Source: Stachybotrys elegans
Taxonomy: Eukaryota; Ascomycota; Sordariomycetes; Hypocreales; Stachybotryaceae
DNA: 64,000 nt
Direction of reading: 5' to 3'
Assembly (NCBI GenBank): GCA_020746835.1
Contig: JAGPNK010000017.1
Span: 682,001 to 746,000, forward strand
In this document: positions 11,780 to 21,646 of the stretch, piece by piece
How positions within the stretch are numbered: position 1 is the stretch's first letter
Layout of the letters: every line of letters starts with the position of its first letter
The notes under the pieces: model-generated
Seen by the model: only the letters and a program-made list of their open reading frames with translations
What the model was told of the DNA's origin: nothing
Databases searched by the model: none
Position numbers and translations under genes: made by a program

Positions 11780-12633
11780 TCACGCCAGGTGTGTCAGCCT
11801 CATGGCGCGCATCTTAACCCCCTCCCACGTGTTGAGTTTGGGCCTCACGTCGAGGTAGAAGCTCGGCCCGCCCTTGGCGTTGGGCTTGCCGGCATAGAAG
11901 TCAATCACGTAGTCGACGCGGACACCGCAGCGGTCAATGACCCAGTCGTGACGATCGAAGGGCGCGGAGTAGCCGAGGAGCGTGTTGAAGCGGGCGGTGG
12001 GTGTCATGCGATCCATCTTGTTGGCAAAGGACTCGAGCTTGGGGCCGCCGCACCTACTCCTGTCAGTATGCGTCGCACATCGCCACATGGAATAAGGGCT
12101 TTGGCTACTCACTTTGAGTTCTCGAGGTATGGCTTCTCCCACTCTTGAATTTCCTTCCAGGCGCGCTCGTTGACGGCGTTGTGGATGGGGACGACCGTCT
12201 TCATGTCCGTCTCGCGCGCATCGTAGCCCTTGCGCTTCATGGCCTCGAAGAACATCTTTTCGGAGGGGTAGACCCAGTTGCCCGAGGCATGGGTGCCCGT
12301 CTCGACCTCTGCGTTGGCCGAGGCGCCGTGCTCGACAGGGCAGGCGTTGCCGCTGGAGGATCTGGGGATGCTGGAGATGACGCGGTCGGTATCGAGGGCG
12401 CCGTGGGGGGAGGATGGCGCCGCAGAAGGAGGAGAGGGAGAGGAGGACCATGGGAGGTAGGATGTTATTGTCTGCGTCCAGGTCCGGGGAGCGGCTGCTG
12501 GCTGCGTGTGATCGACGGGGCATTTGTTGGGGGCGGCAGGTTGCGAGGAAGAGGCGGCGCGGGCCTGGGCCATCCAGGCATCGCGGGCCTTGTGGTCGAC
12601 GGGACACGCGGACTCGGAGGTTTTGTCGGCCAT
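11780..12633 (-). CDS. CYC3: Holocytochrome c synthase (cytochrome c haem lyase)
   Basis: Exons 12113-12633 and 11780-12053 give 264 residues. The enzyme attaches haem covalently to apocytochrome c in the mitochondrial intermembrane space. The N-terminal part has three CPV haem-regulatory motifs (CPVDH twice, CPVEH once) separated by Ser/Ala/Pro-rich linkers. The catalytic body shows WVYPSEKMFFEAMKRKG, then IPHNAVNERAW-like VVPIHNAVNERAWKEI, then APFDRHDWVIDRCG, whose FDRHDW is the strongest signature of the family. The 3' splice site is ambiguous: AG at 12054 or an AG six bases earlier (12060), both in frame. The Met at 12633 is preferred over one 22 codons upstream because it directly precedes the first CPV motif. 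The gene faces RUS tail to tail across a 200-bp gap. Confidence 0.93.
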
Positions 12634-13526
12634 TGCGAGGATTCGGGGGAATGGATAGATCCTGGAATGATGCGAGTTGAAGCTATCCCGAGGAAACACA
12701 ATTCAAGAAAATTTAGGCCGTGGTTTTACCGGTTGAGGATGTTTTCGGCTCCGAAGAAAAGCTTAATCCGCTGCGTTCCAATTAAACTCTGGTTGCGAGC
12801 CATGATATAGCGGTCATACCAGTGAACTGGCTGCGAGGTATCTACAATTGATAATGATTTAGAGCTGGTTTCTGTACTTTTGGTATTGGTGTTAAGAGGT
12901 ATAGGATGTGTATGGAGTCGTGATGCTGGACGGTGGACTGGGCTCGACGCCGAGTCAATCAATTTACGTACAAGCACGAAGACAACCCTGTCGGGACGAG
13001 AAAATGACAATCAAGACCCAAGCAAAGCCTCAATTCGATTGCCAACGATAAGCTTCTCGTCTGGATCACCACGGGAAGAAGCGATCAGGTAGGACCCCTT
13101 TGGGATTACATCACCCGGCCGGGCTCTGCGCGTGCATCACTACCAAAAACCGCAGGCCATCTCGATGCAGGACCAGAACCTCCGGCAGAGCGCCACTTGC
13201 CCTGTAGCGGCGGCGACGGCGACACAGCTGGGCTGTCCGTGGAGTCGACACGGCCGGCGCGGCAGCAGGCGTAGGTTTCGGGAGGTTCCAATTTTCCATC
13301 TCCACGAGAGAGGGCTGCTATGAAATCATAGGATCCGTAGATGTGAAGTCATAATGATGACGTCTTGGAGCTGAGGACAAGCTACAAAACGAGCGTCACC
13401 TCGCGGTAACAGACGGTTCTATCAGGACAAGACCAGTCATCTCATCACTTCCACTTCACCTCTCACATCTCGCAATCGCACACAAAAAGGCACACACAAA
13501 GACACATAACAACACCATCAACAACC
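12634..13526. other. Intergenic, divergent promoter region
   Basis: About 0.9 kb between the leftward CYC3 and the rightward gene at 13527, so it should hold both promoters. A CA-rich leader (about 13470-13525) precedes the latter. No gene seen. Confidence 0.5.
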
Positions 13527-14174
13527 ATGCCCGACTACGAGCAGATTGCTAACCAGGCTGAGGCCGACCTCAACACCTACCAGAGCAAGACGGGTGTTGC
13601 GCGCCCGGAGGGTCTGGACGAGGCGGGCATCAACTCGTTTGTCGAGAAGAAGTTTGAGGGCGAGGGCGCCAAGGTCACCTACGGCGACGAGCTGAGCACC
13701 AACCGGGGATACAACAAGCGCATTCCTCCCAGCGAAGGCGGCCTAGAGGACAAGCACCGACGGTATGTCGCATGCACACACTTCCCTCCTCTCTGCGACC
13801 ATGTGTGGGCGAGCAAATGCTGACAATGATGTAGACAAACCCGCGGCCAGGACTTCGAGGGCGAGGGCGGCCCCGAAGACAAGATCCGGAAAGCCCGTGA
13901 GGAGGCCGGCGGCTACGACGACGACGACGTGGTGCCGGCGCACGTAGACAAGCCGGCGCCCGCCGAGGCCTCGAGGGACATTGCCGAGGCGGGTCTGCGG
14001 GCCTCCAAGGACAATGTCGGCAGCAAGCCGCCCGGGCCGGGGGGCTCCAAGTACAAGGGCGAGGACTACTACACCCCGGAGAGCGTGCCGGACAGCATTT
14101 CGGCCGAGGGGTGGGTGGCGCCCGAGAGCGTGACGCAGGCGAGCCGCGAGGCCGAGGGATATGAGACGCGGTAA
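13527..14174 (+). CDS. Small hydrophilic protein of unknown function
   Basis: Exons 13527-13762 and 13835-14174 (72-bp intron) encode 191 residues beginning MPDYEQIANQAEADLN. The protein is rich in Gly, Asp, Glu and Lys, has no membrane segment or signal peptide and almost no large hydrophobic cluster, so it is probably intrinsically disordered. Recurrent short features are RGYNKRIPPSEGG, GQDFEGEGGPEDK and a tail of ESVPDSISAEGWV and PESVTQ. I think similar proteins occur widely in Sordariomycetes, but I know no function. The composition recalls LEA-like or stress-induced hydrophilins; that is inference only. The clean splice, CA-rich leader, consistent C/G-ending codons and stop followed by A/T-rich flank support a real gene. 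Confidence 0.75.
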
Positions 14175-14473
14175 TAAATTGGCGTGGAGGAGGTGTGCCC
14201 TGTATGATTAGTTATGAATGAGACGCTAAGAAAAAAAGAGAGGATAGCTACTTGTGAATCAAACGCCAAGAAAAAAAGAAGAACAGAAGAATTCCTATGA
14301 GGTTAGAGGTGTGAGTGACGGCCATTTTTCTGGCACGTGGTGACTATGGGGGGATAGCGTGGCTGTTTTCTCCCGTGACCTCACCAAACCCCGTTTCAGC
14401 CTCCTTTCCGACTTAATCAACCACAACTCAACTACCAACCATGACATAGACACCTCTCACCAACGCCATAGCC

Positions 14474-15858
14474 ATGCCTGCACCTGCGCTCCTCCCCATG
14501 CCGGGAGCGCCATCCTCTTCCTGGTCCCAGACGGCCGCTCGCCTGCGCACCATGGCGCAGCACACCGACGCCCGCGTCGCCCTCGCCTTCTGGCTCCTCG
14601 GTACGCAGCACGCCCCGCCGCCCGTCTTCACCCCAGGATTAACGACTTGGACCCCCCCCCGCGCGCAGGCCTTGTCAACAACGTCATCTACGTCATCGTG
14701 CTCTCCGCGGCGCAGGACCTCGTCGGGTCGGCGCCCAAGGGCCTCGTCCTGCTGGCCGACGTGATGCCCTCGCTCCTCCTCAAGACGCTGGCGCCCTACG
14801 CCGTGCAGCGCATCCCGTACGCGGCGCGCGTGCTGCTGTGCGTGGCGCTGTCCGCGGCCGGCATGGTGCTCGTCGCGGCGGCGGGGTCTCTGTCCGTCAA
14901 GGTGCTGGGCGTGGCGCTCGCCAGCGTGAGCAGCGGCGGCGGCGAGCTCAGCTTCCTCGGCCTGACGCACTACTACGGCCACGTCGCGCTCGCCGGCTGG
15001 GGGTCCGGGACGGGCGCGGCGGGGCTCATCGGCGCCGGGCTGTACGTGGTGCTGAGGGACTGGTGGGGGTTCAGTGTCCGGGCCAGCCTGCTGTTCTCGG
15101 CGTGTCTGCCCGTCATGATGCTCGTCAGCTTCTTTGGCGTTTTGCCCCGGAAGGCGCTGCGGCGGGGGGATGTGCAGCCGCCGTCGTATGAGCGTGTGCC
15201 TGGGCGGGAATCGGAGGACGTGCCGCCCCATGCTGCCTCGGCGCTGCTGGAGCCGGTGCCTTCGGTAAGCGAGGCGGCGCGGGCACGCAGTATTGGCGAG
15301 AACATGAGGAGGACGAGGCAGCTTGTAGTGCCGTACATGGTGCCACTGTTTCTGGTGTACCTGGCCGAGTACACCATCAACCAGGGCGTAGCACCGACAT
15401 TGCTCTTCCCACTGGAGCAGTCGCCCTTTGCCGAGTACCGTGAATTCTACCCTTTCTACGGGTTTCTCTACCAGCTAGGGGTCTTCATTTCGCGGTCCTC
15501 CATCGCCGTGTTCCGGGTGCACGACCTGTACAGCCCGGCACTGCTCCAGGTGGGCAACCTGGCATTCTTGACGGCACACGCGACGCTCTTCTTCCTACCG
15601 TCCGTGTACGTGGTGTTTGCAGTGGTGTTCTGGGAGGGCCTGCTGGGGGGCGCCACGTATGTCAACTGCTTCGCCGAGATGATGGAGCAGGTGCCGGCCG
15701 AGGAACGCGAGTTCAGCTTGGGCGCGGTGAGCGTGGCGGACAGCGCGGGAATATGCCTGGCGGGCGTGGTAGGCATCCTGCTGGAGCCGGCGCTGTGCGG
15801 TTACCAGGTTGCGCAGGGGCGGAATTGGTGCCGCCAAGCCGGGCAGGGAGCAGGTTGA
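14474..15858 (+). CDS. BTN1: CLN3/battenin-family lysosomal (vacuolar) membrane protein
   Basis: Exons 14474-14600 and 14669-15858 (68-bp intron) give 438 residues. The family signature is clear: [19 protein letters not shown] at the splice, then [34 protein letters not shown] and [14 protein letters not shown], followed by a cytosolic loop rich in Glu and Ser and a second set of helices beginning around [19 protein letters not shown]. About eleven membrane segments are visible. Yeast Btn1 acts in vacuolar pH and amino acid homeostasis, and human CLN3 is mutated in Batten disease. The C-terminus ends soon after [12 protein letters not shown], as in other fungal members. Very GC-rich coding sequence opens long spurious antisense frames. 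Confidence 0.94.
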
Positions 15859-17195
15859 GAGAGACAAGTCTCAGACGGTAAGCGAGGTAGACGAGCAGAG
15901 GTGAACAAGAATGAAATGAGCAAAGTTGTTCTCGGCTATGTGAGACCAGGCCGTCTTGGCAAGACCAAGACAATGCGAGGCAGATGATGTTGGTATTATA
16001 CAGGTTCGTAGAGGATGTACGGAAACATGGCATGACATCCCCACCAGCTTGACAGAGATTCAAGTGTAGGTTTTTGGTTAAATTAAATTGCCGGAGAAAA
16101 AGAATGGAAATTTCTGCTGGTTGCCAAGATCGGCCAAGGGTCCAGCGTGACCTCGTGGTCGGTACCGCTGATTATGGATACCTGGCCAGGGCCAGAGAGT
16201 CAGCGTATGATGTGCAGGAACCGGCTTGGCGCTGCACCCCCCTTGCACCGATTCAGCCCAGCATCGATCGCCATTGTGCAGGGTTATCTAATACTTTTTC
16301 TTTTCGTTTTACTTTCTTTTCTTTTTCATGTCATATTTGGGGGGATGACTAGAACGTAAATCGAGCGGAGGGTTCGTCTGGCGCAGTAGGGAAAAAGGTA
16401 CAAGAACAGCCAGAGGCACTCGTTTTTCCAGCGGGTCACGCCCAGCAAGGCCCGGCCTGTGGCGGCTTGCTCGGGTTCCTGTCGTGGCTGTCTTGTTCCA
16501 TTCGTTTTGCGGGGAGGGCAGCAATTGAGTTTGATCATGACCTCCCTCCCATCAGTCTGTCCGTTCTGGAAAAGCAGACCTACGTACCTGTGTGGAACGG
16601 TCGGTACTTCTGGCTAGCTGCTGCTAGTGCCGTATCGTCTGGCAAACCTCGTGATGAGCTCGTGTGCTGTTTAGCGTCCGTCCGCCACCGGCCCCCTTTT
16701 GCCATCGTCGCCATTTCTTTTGCTGCATTCTAGTAGTTCCAGCATGGAACCTACCATTAGCAGCATCTTAGGTACCCCATATCCACGGCCCTCGGTCGTT
16801 ATTGCTAGCATCAATGCCATCGTTAGCCCCCCTATTATCTCTCCTCTTGTCCCACTTGCCGCATTGCATCGCTCTTCTCTTCGCATTCCCTCCCTCCCTC
16901 CCCGTCTCTCCCTCTCTTCTCTGGTCTCTTTTCTTTCACTGTCTGGTGGACGTCGTGACGGCACTATAATATCTCGACTAAGGGCCCGGGTCTTTCTTTC
17001 TTTCTTATACGTAGTACCAACTTCATACTCTCCTTCACGGCCGTCACGTGGTGCCTCTTGTTTCTTTTTGTACCACCTTTACTCGCACACCAACCCTGCT
17101 GCTCGCCGACGCTCTCGTTTGCCCATTTACTCGTTTACCTTGGCCCATCCTCTCCTCGTCCCGTCCCCCCTTGTCCCGCAGATTATGCTGTCATC
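15859..17195. other. Intergenic region with long CT-rich leader
   Basis: No gene seen in 1.3 kb. A T-rich tract lies at about 16285-16330. From about 16840 to 17190 the plus strand is dominated by TCTC and CCCT runs, which I read as the pyrimidine-rich promoter and 5' UTR of the glycosyltransferase gene. Confidence 0.55.
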
Positions 17196-18417
17196 ATGAT
17201 TTTCGGAAACCAGCTGCGATCTACCAAGGCTATCGCCCTTGTCGTCGCATCAGTCGTCTTCCTGGCCGCCCTCTTTACCCTCGCCTTCAACCATCTCGAG
17301 ATCCAGCTGCCCTATAGGTTCGTACTCACCTCTGTCGACCAAGCACTCGGGCGAAACTGACCCGGATAGCTTTGTCGATGATCTCTCGAGCCCCTTCTCA
17401 AGCTCCGACCGCCCTCCGCCCAATCCTAAGCAGGTAGACTTCTACTTGAAACATATCCAGAAGCCCTCAGTCAAGCCCGATTCCAAGAAGTACCGCGCCT
17501 GGGACGCCTTTGAGTATGCGCTCCATGCCAAGCCGCACTGGACCAAGCCGCTCCGCGAGAAGCTGTGCATCATCGACCTCGACAACAGACCCTGGAGCGA
17601 GCCTGGCGAGCTCTGGGGTCCCAAGCCTATGTCCTGGGATCAGTCCAAGCCTGTACACGGTCTCTCCCTTGGCGTCTTGAATCACTGGGTTTACGGTACG
17701 TGGAAATCCATCGTCCTCGCCTCCAGCTGCTAACTGCGCGCAGCCAAGATCCACGGTTACAAGTACTACTTCATCGACTTTGAGGAATACAACGATCGCC
17801 GCGCATCATGGAAGAAGCCCACCATCATGGCCAAGATCCTCGAGCAGCACGACGTCTGCCTGTTCCTCGACTCCGACGCCATCTTCCACCACCTCGACCT
17901 GCCCTTCGAGTGGCTCATGAACTACTGGGACGTCCACGCCGACAACAACTCGCTGGCCCTCGCCTTTGACCCCGAGGCCGACAACAACAAGGACGAGTTT
18001 GGCACCGTCTACCTCAACACGGGCTTCATCATTGCCCAGAACAACGAGAAGACGTTTGAGATTATGCGCGAGTGGAACGACTGCGCCGAGGAGGGCGGCA
18101 CGCACCCCGATTGCGTCAACTTCCGCCTCAACAGGCCCGGCAAGCCCACCGACCAGGGCGGCTTCGGTACCTACATCCGCTACGACTACCCCGACGACAT
18201 CAAGTCCCTGCCCTGCGACGAGGCCAACGGCTTCCCCGAGAGTAATTCGGGCTGCAACGGCCTCTTCATCCGCCACCTTTGGACCGGCAAGAAGAACTGG
18301 ATCAAGTCTGTCATCTCCCAACAGATGCCCGGCGGCTTTCTCGAGATGCTTCACACGCAGTACCTCAAGGAGAAGCCCTGGTTCTATCAGACGGAGAAGG
18401 AGCTCATGTCAAGCTGA
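17196..18417 (+). CDS. Type II membrane glycosyltransferase, GMA12/MNN10-like
   Basis: Three exons (17196-17317, 17370-17695, 17744-18417; introns of 52 and 48 bp) give 373 residues. A short basic cytosolic tail is followed by one signal anchor (IALVVASVVFLAALFTLAF), placing the catalytic domain in the Golgi lumen. The luminal part has a nucleotide-sugar transferase core with the metal-binding DxD motif in CLFLDSDAIFHHL, the acceptor-side NTGFIIAQNN and a conserved DQGGFGTYIR. These features match the fungal GMA12/MNN10 (GT34-type) galactosyl/mannosyltransferase group that elongates N-glycan mannan; exact donor and linkage cannot be told. The start is chosen because it directly precedes the signal anchor; an ATG at 17185 is out of frame. 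Confidence 0.8.
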
Positions 18418-19021
18418 GGAGCTGACAAGAAGCGTACTTGATGCATTCAAAGGAGGTTGACGGCAATACAATGTATGAGTAAGCCATCGTCATGTAGTCA
18501 TTTCACAGCCGCCGGTGTTGAGGAGTCACATTTCTTGGTTTTGATATAAGAGGGGCAGGCCATCTGGACAGAAACAAGACCATAATAGCAGAGGGGGTGC
18601 ACTGACAGGTTGGAGTAGCTCGCTCTATACACATTTTTCACTCCAAAGACGCTGGTAATATATATGCACTTGTCTCCGCCTTCTACCATTCAACGTCTGA
18701 GATGGAGCCAGTCTATGTCTTATTTGCAGCCACTACGCACGTGGAGACCACCCGAGCATTCCTGCAGGGTGTTCCTAAGGCCGTCATGGAATGCAGCAGT
18801 ATTCCGGGCTGGTCGGCCCTCTAGCTCTGGGGAGAGTGAGACGTCTTGGCATTATCAGGCCACAACTCAACACAGGATTCCCGGTCTTCCCTAGCAATAT
18901 GATGCCGCAATGCAGCACGCAGAATTCCTGGCCTTTGTCCGCGATCCTCCAGCTCCGGCGGGTGGGCAGTGTGTCGCGTGCACCTCATTTCCTATTATAC
19001 GTTCGGCGTTGCGAGACCGGC
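18418..19021. other. Intergenic spacer between convergent genes
   Basis: The glycosyltransferase and the RNase Z-like gene end toward each other here, so the stretch holds two 3' flanks. Only short frames without domains are seen. Confidence 0.5.
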
Positions 19022-20035
19022 TCACGTCCCCGGCTTTGCATCCAGTCCCGCCTCCCCGTCGGCCCATACAACAATATTGCTGGGCGGATCTACCATGTCC
19101 TGGAAGAAGGCGACAATCTGCGCCTCGCTGTACCGCAAGCTAAAGTGCGTCAACACAAACGTCGTCTTGGGCCAGCGGCGCACGACGGGCTCCAGGTCCC
19201 TCCACAGCGTGTGCTTGGTGCGCTCCGCCTGCGCGCGGTGCTCCTCGTAGAGGAAGCTGCACTCGGTGATGACGACGGCGACGCCCTCGCGCAGCCAGGC
19301 CGGGTCGGCGGCGAGCGTGGCGGCCGTCGTGTCGCCGAGGAAGGCCAGCATGTGCGTCGTCTGCGTGGCCGTGATGGGTGTGCCCGACTCGCGCAGGGCC
19401 TTGAGCTCCTGGCCGGGCCGGCCGGCGTACTCGGGCTTGAGGCGCTGCGTCGAGGTGCTGAAGACGTATCCGAGGGAGGGGACGGTGTGGTCGCAGGCGA
19501 AGGCGCGGGCGGTGACGCTGCCCTTGAGGCGACGCAGGGGGACTTCATCGCCGGGCTGGAGGCCGTGGCAGGCGTGTGTGTTTAGCCATGCGAGCTCCGA
19601 GTTGGAGCGCTGGCCGTCGGCGTTGACGTGGATTGCCGGGTCCGCGGTATCGAGACCCTGCGCCTCGGCGTCGTCGACGTCAACCTCGCCGCCGAGGTTG
19701 AGCATGGTCCGGGCCAGGAGGTAGTCGTTGAGGGTGCGGCGCATCTGCTCGGGGCAGTAGATGTCGGGAGGATCCTCCCTGATGGCATACACGGGGATGA
19801 GAAGCGTATGGTCCGAGTGACCGTGCGTCAGGAAGACGTGCTTGGGACGCATATTGTTTATCACGAGGCCCGCGTCAAGCAGCAAGTTAAGCTGCGGGAT
19901 GATGAAGGACGTGTGCCATGCGGCGCGCGAGCGGCCCGTGAGCACGTACTGGTGAAAAGGGCGCGGGAGACGCCATTCGAGGATGTCTGACCGCGGGGAT
20001 TGCGGGAGAGGAGTTGCGAAGGATGGGCGCGGCAT
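19022..20035 (-). CDS. Metallo-beta-lactamase fold protein, RNase Z-like
   Basis: A single-exon gene of 337 residues. The zinc-binding signature THGHSDHT (HxHxDH) lies near residue 70; later ligands appear as CDHTVPSLGY, AFLGDTT, ITECSFLYEEH and LTHFSLRYSE. The order of a PxxLGY segment, GDT, TEC-(S/T)-F and a late HFS-R is that of short-form ribonuclease Z (tRNase Z), which cleaves 3' trailers of pre-tRNA. The insert between HGHSDH and CDHTVPS contains an acidic stretch of unknown use. No mitochondrial presequence is obvious. The classical tRNase Z exosite arm is not recognisable, so the substrate could differ; plant and fungal relatives of this short form are often annotated simply as metallo-beta-lactamase proteins. 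Confidence 0.8.
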   Translation of the reverse strand: MPRPSFATPLPQSPRSDILEWRLPRPFHQYVLTGRSRAAWHTSFIIPQLNLLLDAGLVINNMRPKHVFLTHGHSDHTLLIPVYAIREDPPDIYCPEQMRRTLNDYLLARTMLNLGGEVDVDDAEAQGLDTADPAIHVNADGQRSNSELAWLNTHACHGLQPGDEVPLRRLKGSVTARAFACDHTVPSLGYVFSTSTQRLKPEYAGRPGQELKALRESGTPITATQTTHMLAFLGDTTAATLAADPAWLREGVAVVITECSFLYEEHRAQAERTKHTLWRDLEPVVRRWPKTTFVLTHFSLRYSEAQIVAFFQDMVDPPSNIVVWADGEAGLDAKPGT

Positions 20036-20439
20036 TGTGATGAGATGGCGAGGTGAGATGAGGTGACGTTGAGATGAAGAATGAAGTTAGGTGGTTAGCG
20101 GCATTTATTAAGCGGGATGACCTATATACCATCCATGTTAGCTGTAGTTCATCGAGGCTTCTTCTGAGGTGCACTCTTACCGAGCCCAGTATCTTTGTTG
20201 ACGGTATCAAGGTGGTCGGTATGACTCCGAGTCTTGGTGCATCGGGGTGATTCATTACAGCGAGCTGACGTTGTGACGTGGATGAGGACGCCCCACTAAA
20301 GAAAGTCAAGGCGCAGGAATCCCAAGCAGATGAATCTCCAAGGATCTTGATACATTTCAATTGGCTAACTCATGTAATTAATTAACCGTGGGCAGCTCCA
20401 TCTTCTACTGTGGAATATCCCACGCTACACACATCTCCC
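20036..20439. other. Intergenic spacer
   Basis: About 0.4 kb, promoter of the RNase Z-like gene and 3' flank of the pyrophosphatase gene, both leftward. Nothing else seen. Confidence 0.5.
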
Positions 20440-21646
20440 TCACTCAATGTCAATGACCTCTCCAGGCACGTCAATCGTCGCAAAGTCGGTGTCGAGGTAG
20501 TAGAAGCGGTCATACTTGGCCGGCCTCTCGGCGGGCGGCAGCACATTCGACTCAGCGGGGATGTCAAACGCAGCGGCCGCCTCCTGGCTTGGGATGTACG
20601 ACTTGCACCACGTCGGGTTGGAAGTCTGGTTGATGCGGATCTTGTTGACCTTGGTCTCGCCGCGCACGAGGTTGCGCCAGTACCCATGGCTCTCGGCAAT
20701 GTGGTGGCTCATGAAGGTGGCGTTTTGGAAGTCGTTGCCGACGATGTGGTTGAGTCCCTTGCCTCGGATGACCTTGTAGTACTGGGCGTTGTCAGTGGGA
20801 TAAGGGGAGGGGGAGGAGAAGAGGGCGGACATACGATGAACCAGTCGTAAAAGGACTGAGCAAGGCTAGGACGGTACATTTCGAGATCAGCAACAGCTGC
20901 GACATGTCAGTTGGATACGGCCAATCGGGAATGACGCGCTTACTGTCCACCACGGCAGCCAGAGGATCCCTAATGTCAACGACAATAACCTTCCAATCGG
21001 TCGACTCATCGTCAATCATGGCTAGACCACCCAGCACCTTGGCCTGGCGGACTTCTCCTACATATCCCTCGCCAATGCTAGTCACGTCAAACACATCCAT
21101 GGGGTCATTGTCGCCGGGGTATCCGGTGAATGGCAGCTCAAATGTGGAATCCTCCCAGGTCTGGGGGATGGAGCCGTAGTGGAAGGGGTACGACTTGTGC
21201 GGCCAGACGCTAGCGACGAAGCGCGGCTGCCCATCGGTGTCATCGTGGAAGATGGGGTCTGCGAGACGTTAGAGGGTGGTGAAGAGAAGTGAAGTGGAGC
21301 GAACGCACTGAGAGGCTCGTTGCGCTTCGTCTCGATCTTGCCGTCGCTCCAGCGGGGGATCTCGATGTAGTAGTTGATGATGCTCTCGTTGCCCGCAAAA
21401 GGGTACAGCGGGATGTCATGCCACGGAGAAATAGGCTGTCCATCCTTCTCAAACCACATGCGCCAGTCCTGCCACGCACACTGTCAGCTACGCGTCCCAC
21501 CTACACGGAATCGAGGGGCTCACCATGGTGTTGCGCGCGCCAACCTCCCTCAGCGAAAGCGAGCTGTAGTCAAACCCATCATCGCCGCGCACCAGCGAAG
21601 CAAACGCAGGCACGGAAGCCAGGAACAGGGCACAAGCAGACACCAT
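20440..21646 (-). CDS. Inorganic pyrophosphatase with N-terminal signal peptide
   Basis: Five exons on the minus strand (21524-21646, 21309-21468, 20944-21258, 20835-20896, 20440-20781), all with GT-AG introns of 47-55 bp, give 333 residues. The body is a family I soluble pyrophosphatase: PLNPIFHDD at a splice join, HYGSIPQTWED, the metal-binding DNDPMDVFDV near residues 143-150, and DWKVIVVDIRDPLA. It hydrolyses pyrophosphate to phosphate. The unusual part is exon 1, MVSACALFLASVPAFA, which reads as a cleavable secretory signal rather than the start of a cytosolic enzyme or a basic mitochondrial presequence. The housekeeping cytosolic enzyme lacks such a leader, so this is likely a secreted or endomembrane paralogue. 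A TATTTATA element lies about 90 bases upstream of the ATG. Confidence 0.88.

Noticed and set aside
14428..15231. Antisense frame of 267 codons over the CLN3 gene
   Set aside because: Arg/His/Glu-rich shadow of the GC-rich sense gene; no domain or promoter.
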